Position numbers and translations under genes: made by a program. A stretch of DNA of 64,000 nucleotides, taken from Rhizophagus irregularis (taxonomy: Eukaryota; Glomeromycota; Glomeromycetes; Glomerales; Glomeraceae). The notes below the pieces were generated by a model that searched no databases, was not told the DNA's origin, and saw only the letters and a program-made list of their open reading frames with translations. Below, piece by piece: positions 33,408-44,679 of the stretch (the stretch's first letter is position 1; every line of letters begins with the position of its first letter). The DNA is taken from contig NC_089439.1 of NCBI RefSeq assembly GCF_026210795.1, forward strand, positions 1,860,001 through 1,924,000. The letters are read 5' to 3'.

Positions 33408-34938
33408 GAGCTACATAGGTCACAGGACCGAATGATTTTTAACTGTTTAGCTGAGAAGTTAAAAAGTGATGCTATAGCAGAGAAGAGGGCAAAAAAGATG
33501 AAGGTAGATTAGTACCACCCTGACCATTTTCACCAATCAATGAAGGCCCTGTGACGATATAATGATCCAGCAGGATAGGATAATGACCGTGTTACTGGGG
33601 AAGACCATGAGTAACTTATATTCATATGACTGATATGACAAAAAAGCTCGGGCACGTGAGCAATATGGCTGCGGTATATATATACTGTATAGTGTATATA
33701 TGCTAAGACAATTCTTATCAGTTCGTTAAAAAATATTATCAGCTATTCTCATAAGTTCATGCAGATTTTATATAATTGTTATTTAGGTCGGTTATCTCAT
33801 ATTACTATGTATTAGCATAATAATAAAATTATTGAATAGTAACGGGAGTTTAATATAAAAATTGCATGAACGGTCCCGTCAAACCGATAATATTATCATC
33901 CAATAATATAAAAAGATGATATACTGTACATTTAGATATGACATTGTACATAACTTATTTATAAATAATTTTTTTTTTTATTATTCTTTAATATGGATTA
34001 ATTTATGCCGGTTATGAATTAAATTCTGGGTATTTTAGATTATCATAATTCAGATTTTTTAGATTTTTTGATATTAATAAATTACATAAAAGTTTTACTC
34101 TATCCGTGCAATGAGTTGAAATAGAAACTATTAAAATTTCTGAAAACTTTTTAAATTCGATAAATCATATATTATTAGTCTTTTGTGCAATACTAAAGGA
34201 TTAAAGAAATACACAAGAATCTAAAAAAAATCATGACACCTCGCTTTTTTGAAAATATTTGGAAAGGAAGGTGTCATATGGAAGACAACTATTTGAAGTA
34301 TTCTTCGCAGAATGAAAACAATAAGAAGAATCTAGAGGAGTTATGGACGTGTGAATTTTAATAGGAATTACTTTAAGTTATAATGATCGACATGATGTAA
34401 TGTACTTTTTATAAAATTTCATTTAAAATTCATGGGATTTTCATTTTCGGGAATTTTCGAAGGTCCTGAAGTTGATCATTAATCAAAAATGGAACCTCCG
34501 AAGTTCATCCCATAAAAAAAAAAAATTTTTCCGTTATTCGATGTTCTATGTTTATTTCTTTAAACGTATCATACTCACGGAATTTTATAACTAAAAATGA
34601 AGTTACTTATATTTTCATAAATGATATCATATTCACGGAAAAAAAATTTATAGAATCGAAGTCTTAATCGATAAGTATACGTTAGTTAATGTTAACTTAA
34701 AATTTCGTATTGTTTTTATTTAACTATCCGTTCATGAAATTCTCGAAATAAACTGTAATTTTATATGTAAAACAATTGTTTATTAATTTAGTATTTAGGG
34801 AGTAAGTTATTTATTTAATTCTATTATTACTTATTGTTATTATTCTATTTAAATTTCGTACAACTATAAAATCAAATTAAAATGTAAATAAATGGTAATA
34901 AATTATACATATTAGATAAAGTTATTGTCTTAATTAGT
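33408..34938. other. Intergenic; possible gene ends
   Basis: Right after the TIR element, a frame reads RMIFNCLAEKLKSDAIAEKR and stops at 33512; it may be the tail of an interrupted gene, but nothing upstream of the element supports it. The rest is AT-rich and noncoding apart from the small ORF at 34233. Confidence 0.4.
34233..34361 (+). CDS. Small ORF of 42 codons, uncertain
   Basis: ATG at 34233 gives MTPRFFENIWKGRCHMEDNY continuing to ...LEELWTCEF. The composition is balanced and unlike the AT-noise ORFs nearby. No domain, signal peptide or homologue is recognised; it may be an exon remnant. Confidence 0.2.
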   Translation: MTPRFFENIWKGRCHMEDNYLKYSSQNENNKKNLEELWTCEF

Positions 34939-35868
34939 TTAAAGTTTTGAAGCCTCATTTATTAGTTTCGTGAATTCGTCGTAAGAATATATGGCTGAAT
35001 TAGTTGAACCAGGTGAACTAGCGCTTGTACTACCAATTACCCAGCCTGTTTGAGATTTACTGTCATATGTTCTAATCCAAGGGCCTCCGCTTGAACCACT
35101 TCCGGTATTTATAGGTACGTATCTAAAACTACCTGATCTAAACGAACTCCCACTCCATTGACAAAGGGAACTTCCATCTTTTTTACAATTTGCAATTTCA
35201 CCATTTATTGGATAGCCTATTACAGTGATATCATTAACTGTATCTCCAGGATTAGTATCCCAGTCGAAACATCCTGTTTTGTCTTGCAATTTACCCTGAT
35301 CGTAATTGAACTTAATCATGCCGTAATCATAATAATAGTTGCCATTTACTACTTCTACAGAACCTCCTTTAACGGGGATAGAAACCGGACATTCCCCATT
35401 TTCAAACCCGGGGCAAAAAACCATATTTGAAGACCAATTATTATTTTGATCATAAATACAATGTGCGCCAGTAAGCCCGATATTTCCATTTTCAGTCCTA
35501 ATTACACTAGCAGTACAAAAATAATCTTTACCATCGCCGGTGTTATGAAAAAATAATTTTCCATAAGGAACATAGGGATTAAAATTCGATTTCTTCACTG
35601 GCCGATCTCTTTTAGTACGATAATTGGTTTTATTATTTCCAGATTTATTAGTTGTTAAGGGTATTGCATTTCTCGTTTTATTATTATTTTCAGATTCATT
35701 AGTTGTTAAGGATATTGCATCTCTCATTTTTTCAGGTGTCCAATAAGCAATCGTATCGTCTTTAATGTCAAATACTTTAGTAACTATAGAACCTGCAACC
35801 GTATATTTTGAATTAGCCATGACTGTCACCAGTACAATCAATATGTAAAATATAAAATTTTCATTCAT
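34939..35868 (-). CDS. Secreted trypsin/V8-like serine protease (PA clan, S1), 309 residues
   Basis: The start is ATG 35868; the open frame upstream has only TTG. Residues 1-25 form a signal peptide (MNENFIFYILIVLVTVMANS). Residues 30-90 are a probable propeptide (AYWTPEKMRDAI, duplicated RNAIPLTTN/ DAISLTTN segments, then basic TKRDRPVKK, a likely processing site). The catalytic triad is His136 (LTGAHCIYD), Asp181 (YYDYGMIKF) and Ser260 (GSGSSGGPW). Cys118 and Cys137 could bridge at the His loop; other Cys lie at 152, 160, 200, 228 and 236. It would cleave proteins outside the cell; specificity cannot be read. The gene is single-exon and intact. Its 5' region is duplicated at 55.3-56.1 kb. 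Confidence 0.9.
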   Translation of the reverse strand: MNENFIFYILIVLVTVMANSKYTVAGSIVTKVFDIKDDTIAYWTPEKMRDAISLTTNESENNNKTRNAIPLTTNKSGNNKTNYRTKRDRPVKKSNFNPYVPYGKLFFHNTGDGKDYFCTASVIRTENGNIGLTGAHCIYDQNNNWSSNMVFCPGFENGECPVSIPVKGGSVEVVNGNYYYDYGMIKFNYDQGKLQDKTGCFDWDTNPGDTVNDITVIGYPINGEIANCKKDGSSLCQWSGSSFRSGSFRYVPINTGSGSSGGPWIRTYDSKSQTGWVIGSTSASSPGSTNSAIYSYDEFTKLINEASKL

Positions 35869-36470
35869 TTTTGAAATTAAGAATTTTAGGGTTAAAAATA
35901 AGTTATTCAAAGTGGAAATAATAACTAGTCAAGATAAAATATGGTTTAATATAGATATATAATGTTATGAAGTTACTTTTTTTACTTTTGTTTTTTTAAA
36001 AAAAAAGAAAAAAACTCGATGTTTATATATTTCTTTACTCGTGACTCAAAAAAAAAATCTCTGGTTTTTTGTGACTATAAATTCCTGAAATGACATGGAA
36101 TATCGATTCAAGAAAAAATTTTTGATTTCTTTTTAAATTTAATTATTATTATCACTAAGAAAGTAATCTCTATAAAAAATTTCATCTTTTAAATTTAATT
36201 ATTATCTAAGAAAGGAATCTCCATAAAAAATTTCCGTTATTTTTGTAAAAACTCCATAAAATGTGCCTTTCTCGGATTCATTCACGGAAAGTGTGATATA
36301 AAGGTTATTAATTCCGGAAATATGAGCCTTTTACGGAAAAAAGATGGAATATAAAACTTTTTTGGATCGCTCGCAGATCATTTTCATATTAAAGTTCATT
36401 TTGATTAAAAGTCGATTTAATTTTAATCACACTTACAGTATACTAATTGGTAGATTATCATGTGATCTAC
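35810..36470. repeat. Segmental duplication, copy A (protease 5' end and upstream region)
   Basis: Homologous to 55296-56108 over the signal-peptide codons and about 600 bases upstream. Shared landmarks are aattttagggttaaaaataa, ctcgatgtttatatatttct, gacatggaatatcgattcaa and attccggaaatatgagcctt. Copy A has about 60 extra bases near 35955-36015. Copy B has a 220-bp MITE that is absent here at ctcgtgac (36038-36045). Confidence 0.85.
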
Positions 36471-36486
36471 CATTGTTATTTTGTTA

Positions 36487-36582
36487 TTTTTTTTTTTATT
36501 TTGTAAATAAAATTTCATTTATTTTTTGTTTAAAGCCAACCATATTTGAAATAATTCTAACTGAAATTAATAACGTATTACA
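36487..36582. repeat. ~94-bp dispersed repeat, copy B
   Basis: See copy A at 31277-31370. This copy ends at ttacata, immediately followed by cagtggtgtgcaaaa. Confidence 0.75.
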
Positions 36583-36700
36583 TACAGTGGTGTGCAAAAA
36601 AAAATGACAATTTTTACTGCGGCGGATCGTCATGATTTAACTTTTTCAATTTTAGTCGTATAAAGTCATACCCTAGGGCCGGTGGCCGGCCTAGCCCTAT
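36583..36700 (+). mobile_element. Tc1/mariner-like terminus
   Basis: cagtggtgtgcaaaaaaaaa follows a TA dinucleotide, a typical opening of Tc1/mariner-type terminal repeats. A GC-rich palindrome, agggccggtggccggcctagccc, lies at about 36675-36698. The opposite end was not found, and no transposase ORF is present. The end has split the dispersed repeat at ttacaTA. Confidence 0.4.
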
Positions 36701-37350
36701 AAAAAATTTTTGTCGGATACACTCCAATTTTTTCCCGAATTTATTGAAAATACTCCGATTATACTGATAACATTCCGATTATATTTCAAGTTAAAATTTA
36801 GAAATTTTAATATGATAAAAAGTATTAGGAAATACTCCGAAAAAATTTTGAAGATATTCCGATTTTGTATTCAAATTGAAAATGTTCCAATTATATTCCG
36901 ATTATTTAAAATATTTTTATTAACAACAATATATTTCAATAAAGTGTAACCTTCTTTATCAATGATAAATATCCTATATTCAACGGTAATGATCAGCAAT
37001 TAGGCTCCTAAATCAATCAATTTACACTTTTTTTTTAACTTTTTTAAACTCTCTTTCATTTTTCTTTCCCTTCCCTTTGTCCTTTCTTTTGTCTTTCCTC
37101 TTCTTTTGTCCTTTTCTTACCATTCCCTTTTCTTCATCTTTCTTTTCCCTTACCCACCTCATACTTTCTGTTGGAAAAAAATCCTAAACGAAACTTTTTA
37201 GGCCATTTTTTCGGTCTCCTTGAACGCGAAACTTTGATAAGTTTTTCAAAATTTTTAAAATTTTTTCTATTTTATTTCAACAAACTTCACTAACAGTTTG
37301 TCTTTTTCCTTTTTAATTATTCATTTAACAAAATGTTTTATTAATGTTTC
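36701..37350. other. Noncoding, internal short repeats
   Basis: Iterations of attccgattat / actccgatt at 36720-36910, then a pyrimidine-rich tract (tttcttttcccttccc) at 37030-37160. No gene. Confidence 0.45.
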
Positions 37351-40010
37351 ATCTTTTCTTTTTTTTAATGGGCTGGCCTTGAATATATGGAAATTTGGCG
37401 TGGAATCGTTAATCTTTTAAATGGCAGGAAGAGTCTTTGGACGCGTAAGAATCTGGTGAGCTATTTTCCTGTTCTTTTTATAATTCATTTATGTTAATGA
37501 ATGGTACTAACGGTTCATTTCTTTTTCTTTTTTTTAGTGGCTCTGGAGTTTGGGCATTAGTAAAGTATTTTAACAAAATGGCTACTAATGAACATTTCAT
37601 TTTTTTCTTTTGTATTCTTTGGAGTATCTGGACATGTGGAAAATTCGATGAGTGGATATTTTTCCTTTGAATTAATATTAATGAAATGATCGCTAACATG
37701 TTTTTAACTTTTAGACAACTTTTCAGCTCTTTGGACGCAGGATTCGGTTGGTTTTTAACGAACTGTTACTGAAAGTTCATTTTTTCTTATTTATAGATGG
37801 CCGGTTCTGATTTCAAAGTGCTGGAATCATAGTAAGTGTTCAAAAACTAATTTAAAAGAATATTGTACTACTGTAACACTTCTTTATTTCTATTTTGTAG
37901 GAATCTGGTCAAATTTTGATTCTGAATCTCAGGTAAATTTTCGAAAAAAGTCTGAAACTTTAATAAAAAATGTTAGTATGATATTGTTTATTTCTCTTTT
38001 GTAGGTTTTGGCATCTTAATTTTGGTCAATGAGCGAAACCTAGTAAGTTTTCTAAGTTGAAACTATTTAAAAAAAATTAAGAAGCTTTTATCCAAGCATT
38101 AACCCACCTCTTAATTACAAAAGTATCACACCACCTAATAAAAAACTCGAGAAAGTGGCATCACTACCTACTCTAATTTCTGAATCACAATCACCTGATA
38201 TACCAATATCTCCAAAAATGGATGAAAATACTTTGCTAGTATCCAATTGGTATCATGTGGTAGTATGGTACATCAATTTCCGAATCATTTCCACATACTG
38301 ATATTGCTATTTCATCTACATATATTTCTGAATCATCGTTCTTACTAAATAGAAGCCAATGACACCCAATTACCTTTGCAAGAAAGGAAAAGAAGGTCAA
38401 CTAGAATGAATAACATGCAAATTCAGAAAAAATAACCAAAACAACAAAAGTTACACATAACACTTGTAAGAAAGTTAGAAATAATGACAGAGAACCCTAT
38501 TAATATAGAGGGTCCTATAATATATCCCGGAGTTGAAAAATTATTTGTCACATATCTATTTATCACGCCTGCACTATTAAAAATCACGTGATCAAACACA
38601 GCTTTAGACGCTCCCTGGTTTTGGCTAAAATTCAAATATTAGTCAGCTAATAAAACTTCACGAAAATTAAACAAACCATTGCTAAACTTTGACTATTTCA
38701 ATGTATAAAATGTTGTTAACCATAGCTTGTAACACTAAGATAATCAGTGATTTATAGCTTAACTGCAGTGCAATTCAACTGATTAAAGTTTAAGCTTTTA
38801 TAGTTTAAGCTTAAACTTTTTTTTCCTTTACTCCTTTCCTTTTGTAATTTCCCCTTCCTCTTGTAGTTTTCCTTTTCCTCTCGTAATTATCCTTTCCTTT
38901 CTTTCTTGTATCTTCTTTTCCCTTTCTCCTGACCTTTTCCATCACCTCTCTCGTAATTTCTCTTTCCCTTTCTCTCACTCTTACCTTTCCCTTTTCGTCC
39001 TTTTCCTTTCCTTCCTTATTTTTCTTTTCAAGTGAATTCTTGGTTTTTGGACATGGTATTTCAGTAGGTGTCATAATGATAAACTAATTTATTTACTTCA
39101 TCTTTTAAAAAACAACTTCTAATTTCTTTTTTTTAGACAACTGGACGTGTAGGAAATTTGAAGTAACATAACCATTGGAAATTACTAAAAAGCAACGATC
39201 ATATTAATAAAATGTTTAGAAAGTATATCATAAATTATGTTCTTTTTGGTTTTTATGTGACAAAACATTAATTAACGTTTTGTGTTTTGCATTTTGTAGT
39301 TTAGACAGCTTTTCATTATCTTTGACGGATGTGAGTGACATTTTTTTTTAATGTTGTTTTTAACAAAACATTACTGATATTTTTGTTCTTTTCTTTTTTT
39401 TGGGCAACATATCCAAGCACTGTACGTCCAAATTAACCACAACTTCAATACAAAATCAAGGCATGGGATTTTGATAAGATATTTTTAAATTTCATTATTC
39501 CACCTTTTAAAGGATGGTTATTAATTTCTAATTTTTTCTTTTTTTTTAGGCGGTTAGCTCTTTGGCTCTTTGGACGTGTGGAATTTGGTAGGAACATTCT
39601 TTTTTTTAGATGATACTTTCAGGACGCGTAGAATTTTAATTTTTGTTTTAATTTATTATTATTGTCTTAATAGGCAAAGTTTTAGAATATTAACTTTTTT
39701 TTATTTTTAACAATTTTACTTACAGTCCATTTCTTAATTCTTTTTTTTAGGCGTATCTTTCAGTCTCTGGAGTCTAGACGTTAGTAAAATTTTTAATAAT
39801 TTTTATTGAACGAAACAGCTACTAATGTTACATATTTTTTTTTGTAGATAGCTGGTTTTTTAAGTGCTTGGGAAAGTGGAAGATCCGGTAAGTTTTTACT
39901 TTTATTGAACTAATTCTTTTGAATGAAATGACCACTAACATTTCATATACTATTTTTTTTAGATGACCAGTTTTTTGAGTATTTGAACATGTAAGACTTT
40001 GGTAGGAGGA
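37350..40010 (+). repeat. Degenerate ~110-130 bp array with exon/intron-like units
   Basis: At least twelve units follow the plan: ttttttttag, a 35-45 base segment (ggctggtttttt..ctttggacgtgtggaatttgg), gta/gtaagtttt, then aatgaaatg.ctactaacgttcattttttt. Examples begin near 37530, 37715, 37795, 37900, 39130, 39545, 39745, 39845 and 39958. The ttttttttag and gtaagt elements mimic splice sites. No open frame links the units. A pyrimidine-rich stretch at 38810-39060 gives a spurious Lys/Glu/Arg ORF on the other strand. Confidence 0.6.
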
Positions 40011-40860
40011 ACAAATTTTTGACGATATATAACTTTATGGCATATTACTATTAATCGCTGTTATTATATTTCGGCATGTAATTATTATATTATTTAGATA
40101 TGTAATAGTTATAAAAAGAGTAATCATGTATTTTTAATATATGGGTATCATATAAAAATAATATACTAATTATACTTTTAATACATGTTTAATATATGGT
40201 TGTCATATTGAATTTCTAATTATATTTCTAATATATGCTTGATATGTGATTGTCATATAATATATAAATCCGAAACATATTTTTGATATATGATTGTCAG
40301 ATTTTTTATGTAATATTTTCTACATATTGTAAGCATATAGTTAGAATGAAAATAACAGAAATACTAAAGTGATGTGTCTGTTATATTGTAAAGATATTGT
40401 AAACATATTTAGAAAAATTGAAGGTTTCTGTAAAGTAATTGTCTTTCATGTTTGTTAAAAAAATATGAACAAAATTTGGTTTATACCCACTTTACCATTG
40501 CAAACTCCAATCAACTGATCAAAGGAACTTGGTCAGTTATAAAAGGTTAGTTGCTAGAACACTGTCTTAATTCTAATTCTTTTGCTTGTCATATACTTTT
40601 AAGGAAAGTCTACTAATGTGGATTATTTGGTGCTGAAAGAATATAGAGATTTATGTGGTGGTATATTATTAGTCAAAAAAGATTTCGATATGATTGATAA
40701 TAATTAACAAAAATACATTAAAATAATAAAATTTACAAAATTTACATAAAAACCTGTCTTAATTTATAAGTAAACTATTTAGACATTTACCTTGATTTTT
40801 TAAGAAAATTTTATATTAACTATTGGTGTATTGGCTCACCCATATCATGTTATATAAAAG
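40011..40860. repeat. AT-rich, locally repetitive, no gene
   Basis: 40080-40330 iterates aatatatg.ttgtcatat and taatatatg motifs with a period of about 55-60 bp. The rest is noncoding. Confidence 0.5.
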
Positions 40861-43060
40861 AAGAAATTATGGAAGGAATGAAATGAGACATATAAAAAAA
40901 ATAGGTATGTAAAATATATAGATAAAATGAGGAATAAAATCAAGACGCGTAAAAAAGGGGAATAAAGTCAAGAAGAGAGGAAAAAAACAAGTGTAAAATA
41001 AAATTAAGACACGTAAAAAGAGAAATGTGTAAAAAGGAAATAATAAAATCAAGAAGAAAGGAAAAAATCAAATGTAAAATAAAATCAAGACGCGTAAAAA
41101 AAGGAGAATAAATCAAGAAGAGAGGAATCAAGTGTAAAATAAAATTAAGACGCGTAAAAGAGAGATGTGTAAAAAGAAACCAAGAAAAGAAAAATAAAAT
41201 GTAAAATAAAATCAAGACGCGTAAAAAATCAAGAAGAGAGGAAAAAATCAAGTGTAAAATAAAATTAAGACGCGTAAAAAGAGGAATGTATAAAAAGGAA
41301 ACCCTATAAAAAAATTGGATACGTTTTTTATAAAGTTTTTATACGATTTTTTTTCCTTAGAAATAACGTATCATAATAGGATACGGAAAAATGCACAATT
41401 CCGTATCACTAAAAATATGGTTTGGATACGGAATTTGCACGGGATTTATATGGAATTTACATGATTTGATCACTGATTTTATCACGAAATTTATACGATT
41501 TGGTCACTGAATTTACTATTTGTATTACAGTTTACTATAATTGTATTTACATAAGTCTAATTTTACTTTATTAAATTAAATAAAAAATAAAAAATAAACA
41601 AAGTACAGATACATTATGAAAATTCCCTCCTTATTAAAACCACCTATTGCAACCAAAATTATCTATAAGTTCAGGTTCATTTGGAGTCAAACAACCTAAA
41701 AGAACAAAAAAAAGATTGGAAACAAAAATCCCCCTCATATAGTATCTGCAATCGTTCAAGTCACCAAAGGTCAGCATTCCTACAAAAAAAGAAAAGAACT
41801 CCAGAATGTCTGACCTACATAAAAGAAAAGAATTATGAGGCGTCTAATGAAAAAGAAACCAAAACAACAAAATAAATCCAAAACTGACCTACAAAAAAAG
41901 AAGACTCCGAAGCAACAAAACTGAAACAACCTACAAAAAGAAAAGAATCTGAACCTAACTTACAAAAAAGCAAGAAAATTAGAACTGACCTAAAAAAAGA
42001 GAAAAATCCTGAATCATCCTACAAAAAGAAAAGGACTCCCAAACCGATCTACAAAAAAGAAAAAAGAAACTGAATATTCTTACAAAAAAAAATCTGCTGG
42101 CCTATGAAATTAAATAAAAAAGAAAGGGGAATAAAGAATAAACCAAAAAAAATATTTTTTTAAAAAGAGGGGTAACGAAGTTAGGAAAGTTAAAAAAAAT
42201 TTTTTTTTAAAGGGAGGACGTCAAAGTTAGAAAAATAAAAAATTTTTTATAGAGGAAATAGAAATAGAAAGAAGAAATTTTTTTTAAAAAATAGAAGAGT
42301 GGGAATAAAAGAAAAAATTTTTTTTTTAAGGGAGTGACGAAAAAAAATTTTTTTTCAAAGGAGAGTGACGAAAAAAAAAAATTATTTTTAAAAGGGGGTG
42401 ACGAAGAAAGAAGAAAAATTTAGAAAAAATAACAAAAATAAGACAAGAGAAAGAGAAAGACAGAAAGGAAGATCGGAAGATCAAACTCATCAAAGTATTG
42501 AAAGTAAGGGTTTATATAAAAACAAAAAAGTATCATAACAAAACAATAAACAATCATGTGATCTCGTGTTAGTTATGATACGGGATTTTTGTCTAAAAAT
42601 ATTAAGTTTAAAAATTCCGTATACATTCCGCATGATTAATTTTTTCCGTATACATTTCTTATACATTAGTTTTTTTAAAAAATGTTCAAAAATGAATTGC
42701 TTATTAAATATACGGAATTTGTATATGGAATCTATAGAAACGTACAAAAAATGTATACAAAACGTATCCTTTCCGTATACATATTTCTTATAGGGAAATA
42801 ACAAAAACAAGAAGAGAGGAAAAATTCAAATGTAAAATAAAATCAAAACGCGTAAAAAGAGAATAAATAAATGTGTAAATAAAATAATAAAATTAAGATA
42901 CGTAAAAAGAAAAATGTGTAAAAAAGGGAGGAATAAATCAAGTAAAACTGAAAAAAGGGACGAATAAAATCAAGACGCGCAGAAAAGAGAGGAAAATATC
43001 AAGATGCGTAAAAATAGGAGGAATAAACCGAGCCATGTAAACAAGATATGTTAAAAAGGG
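40861..43060. repeat. Tandem array (aaaatcaagacgcgtaaaaag...) interrupted by TIR element copy 2
   Basis: Units of about 55-65 bp (aagtgtaaaataaaat.aagacgcgtaaaaagagg, aaatcaagaagagagg) fill 40900-41298 and resume at 42799-43060. The break coincides exactly with the TIR element and its AAA duplication, so the element inserted into an existing array. Confidence 0.75.
41302..42795 (-). mobile_element. ~1.5-kb TIR element, copy 2 (complete, inverted)
   Basis: Begins ccctataaaaaaattgg and ends atttcttataggg. The 3-bp duplication AAA flanks it (41299-41301 and 42796-42798). Sequence is highly similar to copy 1 in reverse orientation over its whole length, with scattered indels in A/T runs. No transposase is encoded. 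Confidence 0.8.
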
Positions 43061-43508
43061 AGGATACATACTTATTCTTCTCTTTTTTACATGTTTCTAT
43101 CTTTTATAAGATGCATAAAATAGAAAGAGAAAGATATGTAAGAAAGAAGATGCATAAAGTAAGGATAATTGAATTAATAATTAAGATGTGTAATAAAATA
43201 TATCAAAAGAAGATGTGTAAAAAAATTTATTAAAAGCTAAGTATTCCAAGTTTACCGAATTTCAGAAATGAAGCACAAATTTCTAATGCTATACAATTTT
43301 CATTTATTAAATGTCATAAATCTTACAATAATTATACGTTTAATTTTACAAAAAAAATAAAAAGTATTTAAATTTAACAAATACTAAACGAAAGTTAGAC
43401 AATTATTACAGAAACTAAACAAAAACTATATAAATTTTATACAATGACTTTTTACTGGGAATTGAGCATCGCTACCTCAGCACAATTGCAAATTCCCATA
43501 AAATACTA
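43061..43508. other. Noncoding, 3' flank of the hydrolase gene
   Basis: Continuing aagatgtgtaa-type iterations to about 43230, then AT-rich sequence without an ORF. Confidence 0.45.
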
Positions 43509-44498
43509 TTAAATGTTACTAACATATTTCATCATATCTTTGTTAAATTCTTTAGTATTTTCCCATGAAGGACTATGACCAATATTCTTATATATAATAG
43601 TTTTACTATTTTTTTTCAAAGAAGCAAAATAAAGGCTATGTTCCATAATAAGCAATGCATCCTTTTCTCCAATGATATGTAAAGTAGGTATAGTTAAAGA
43701 ACTATAAAATTCATCTAAATTGAATGGTTCTAAAAAAAAACAAAAATTTATTTCCCTTTCTTTTTTTTAAAAAAAAAATAATAATAATATAAAATAATAC
43801 TTACTAGTAACTGTTTTACGATATCCGGAAGTAGACGTAAAGGCATTACCCAATAAATATGCATGTAATTCATCGCTAAATGGTTTAAAAGGAAATAATT
43901 TCATAAACTCATCTATTCCAAGAAAAACCTTATCATAACTTTTTTTAATTATATTACTAAGAGGAGGATCAACTAAGTTTATTATTGTATCATTAACGGG
44001 ACCACAAACTGCTATAAAGCCATCAATTTTCATATCAGGATGATTTTTCATAAAAGTTAAAGTTATAGGTATACCCAATGACCATCCAACCAATACAATT
44101 TTCTTTTTTTTTTTAGAAGAAATTTTCCTAATCACAGCGGAAAGGTCTTCGCCATTTATATCGTATGAATATGAATTCTCGTTATCGGGTTTATCGCTCC
44201 TACCCAAACCACGATAATCATACCTTACGAGATGAAATTTTTTATTTAATTCGGGGTCAAACCATTGTGGATCCCAAGTTGTTCTTGAATGGAGAAATGC
44301 ACTTGAAAAGAGAATTGTTGTTTTCGTTGGATCTCCTTTTTCATCTACAAAAATTTTTACTCCATTTTCTCCTTTAACATAATAACTTTTAGTACCATCA
44401 TTTGGAGGATAAACGTCAAATGGAACTTTTACTGCAATTACTGCAGAGACGTTGAGGCAAGCAAGAATAAAAATTAAAATGGATTTAATTAAATTCAT
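43509..44498 (-). CDS. Secreted alpha/beta hydrolase, two exons, 304 residues
   Basis: Exons 43805-44498 and 43509-43729 (gtaagt donor, tttttag acceptor, 75-base intron) join in phase to 305 codons. Residues 1-22 are a signal peptide (MNLIKSILIFILACLNVSAV). The fold markers are in order: the strand before an oxyanion-type loop (TILFSSAFLHSRTTW), RYDYRGLGRSDKP, the nucleophile elbow GWSLG with Ser140, the acid Asp255 (IIGEKDALL) and His283 (KNIGHSPSWE). All three catalytic residues are present and the length is normal for the superfamily. It is likely an esterase, lipase or epoxide-hydrolase-like enzyme acting outside the cell or in the secretory route; the substrate cannot be read. The intact frame and the correct splice make this one of the firmest genes in the window. 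Confidence 0.9.
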
Positions 44499-44679
44499 GA
44501 TCGTGATGTTTTTGTCGGTTACGATTTTTTATTCCTTATTTATATGTTATTTCTTGATAAAAGAACTCATGGAGCTTCATTTATTTGCATCATTATTGTG
44601 GGCCTAATTTCGATTTTGTAAAAAAAGAAGGAATTAGTAAAAAGAAAATAAAAATAAATATGTTTCATAATTAAAAATA

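Noticed and set aside
33404-33512. Frame GELHRSQDRMIFNCLAEKL right of TIR element copy 1 as a disrupted gene
   Set aside because: The sequence left of the element (before 31849) does not continue it in any frame.
38811-39074. 87-codon Lys/Glu/Arg-rich ORF on the minus strand
   Set aside because: It lies on a pyrimidine-rich tract (tttcctttcc) inside the repeat array; the composition explains the open frame.
40867-41251. Phe/Leu-rich ORFs opposite the tandem array
   Set aside because: They are translations of a tandem repeat.
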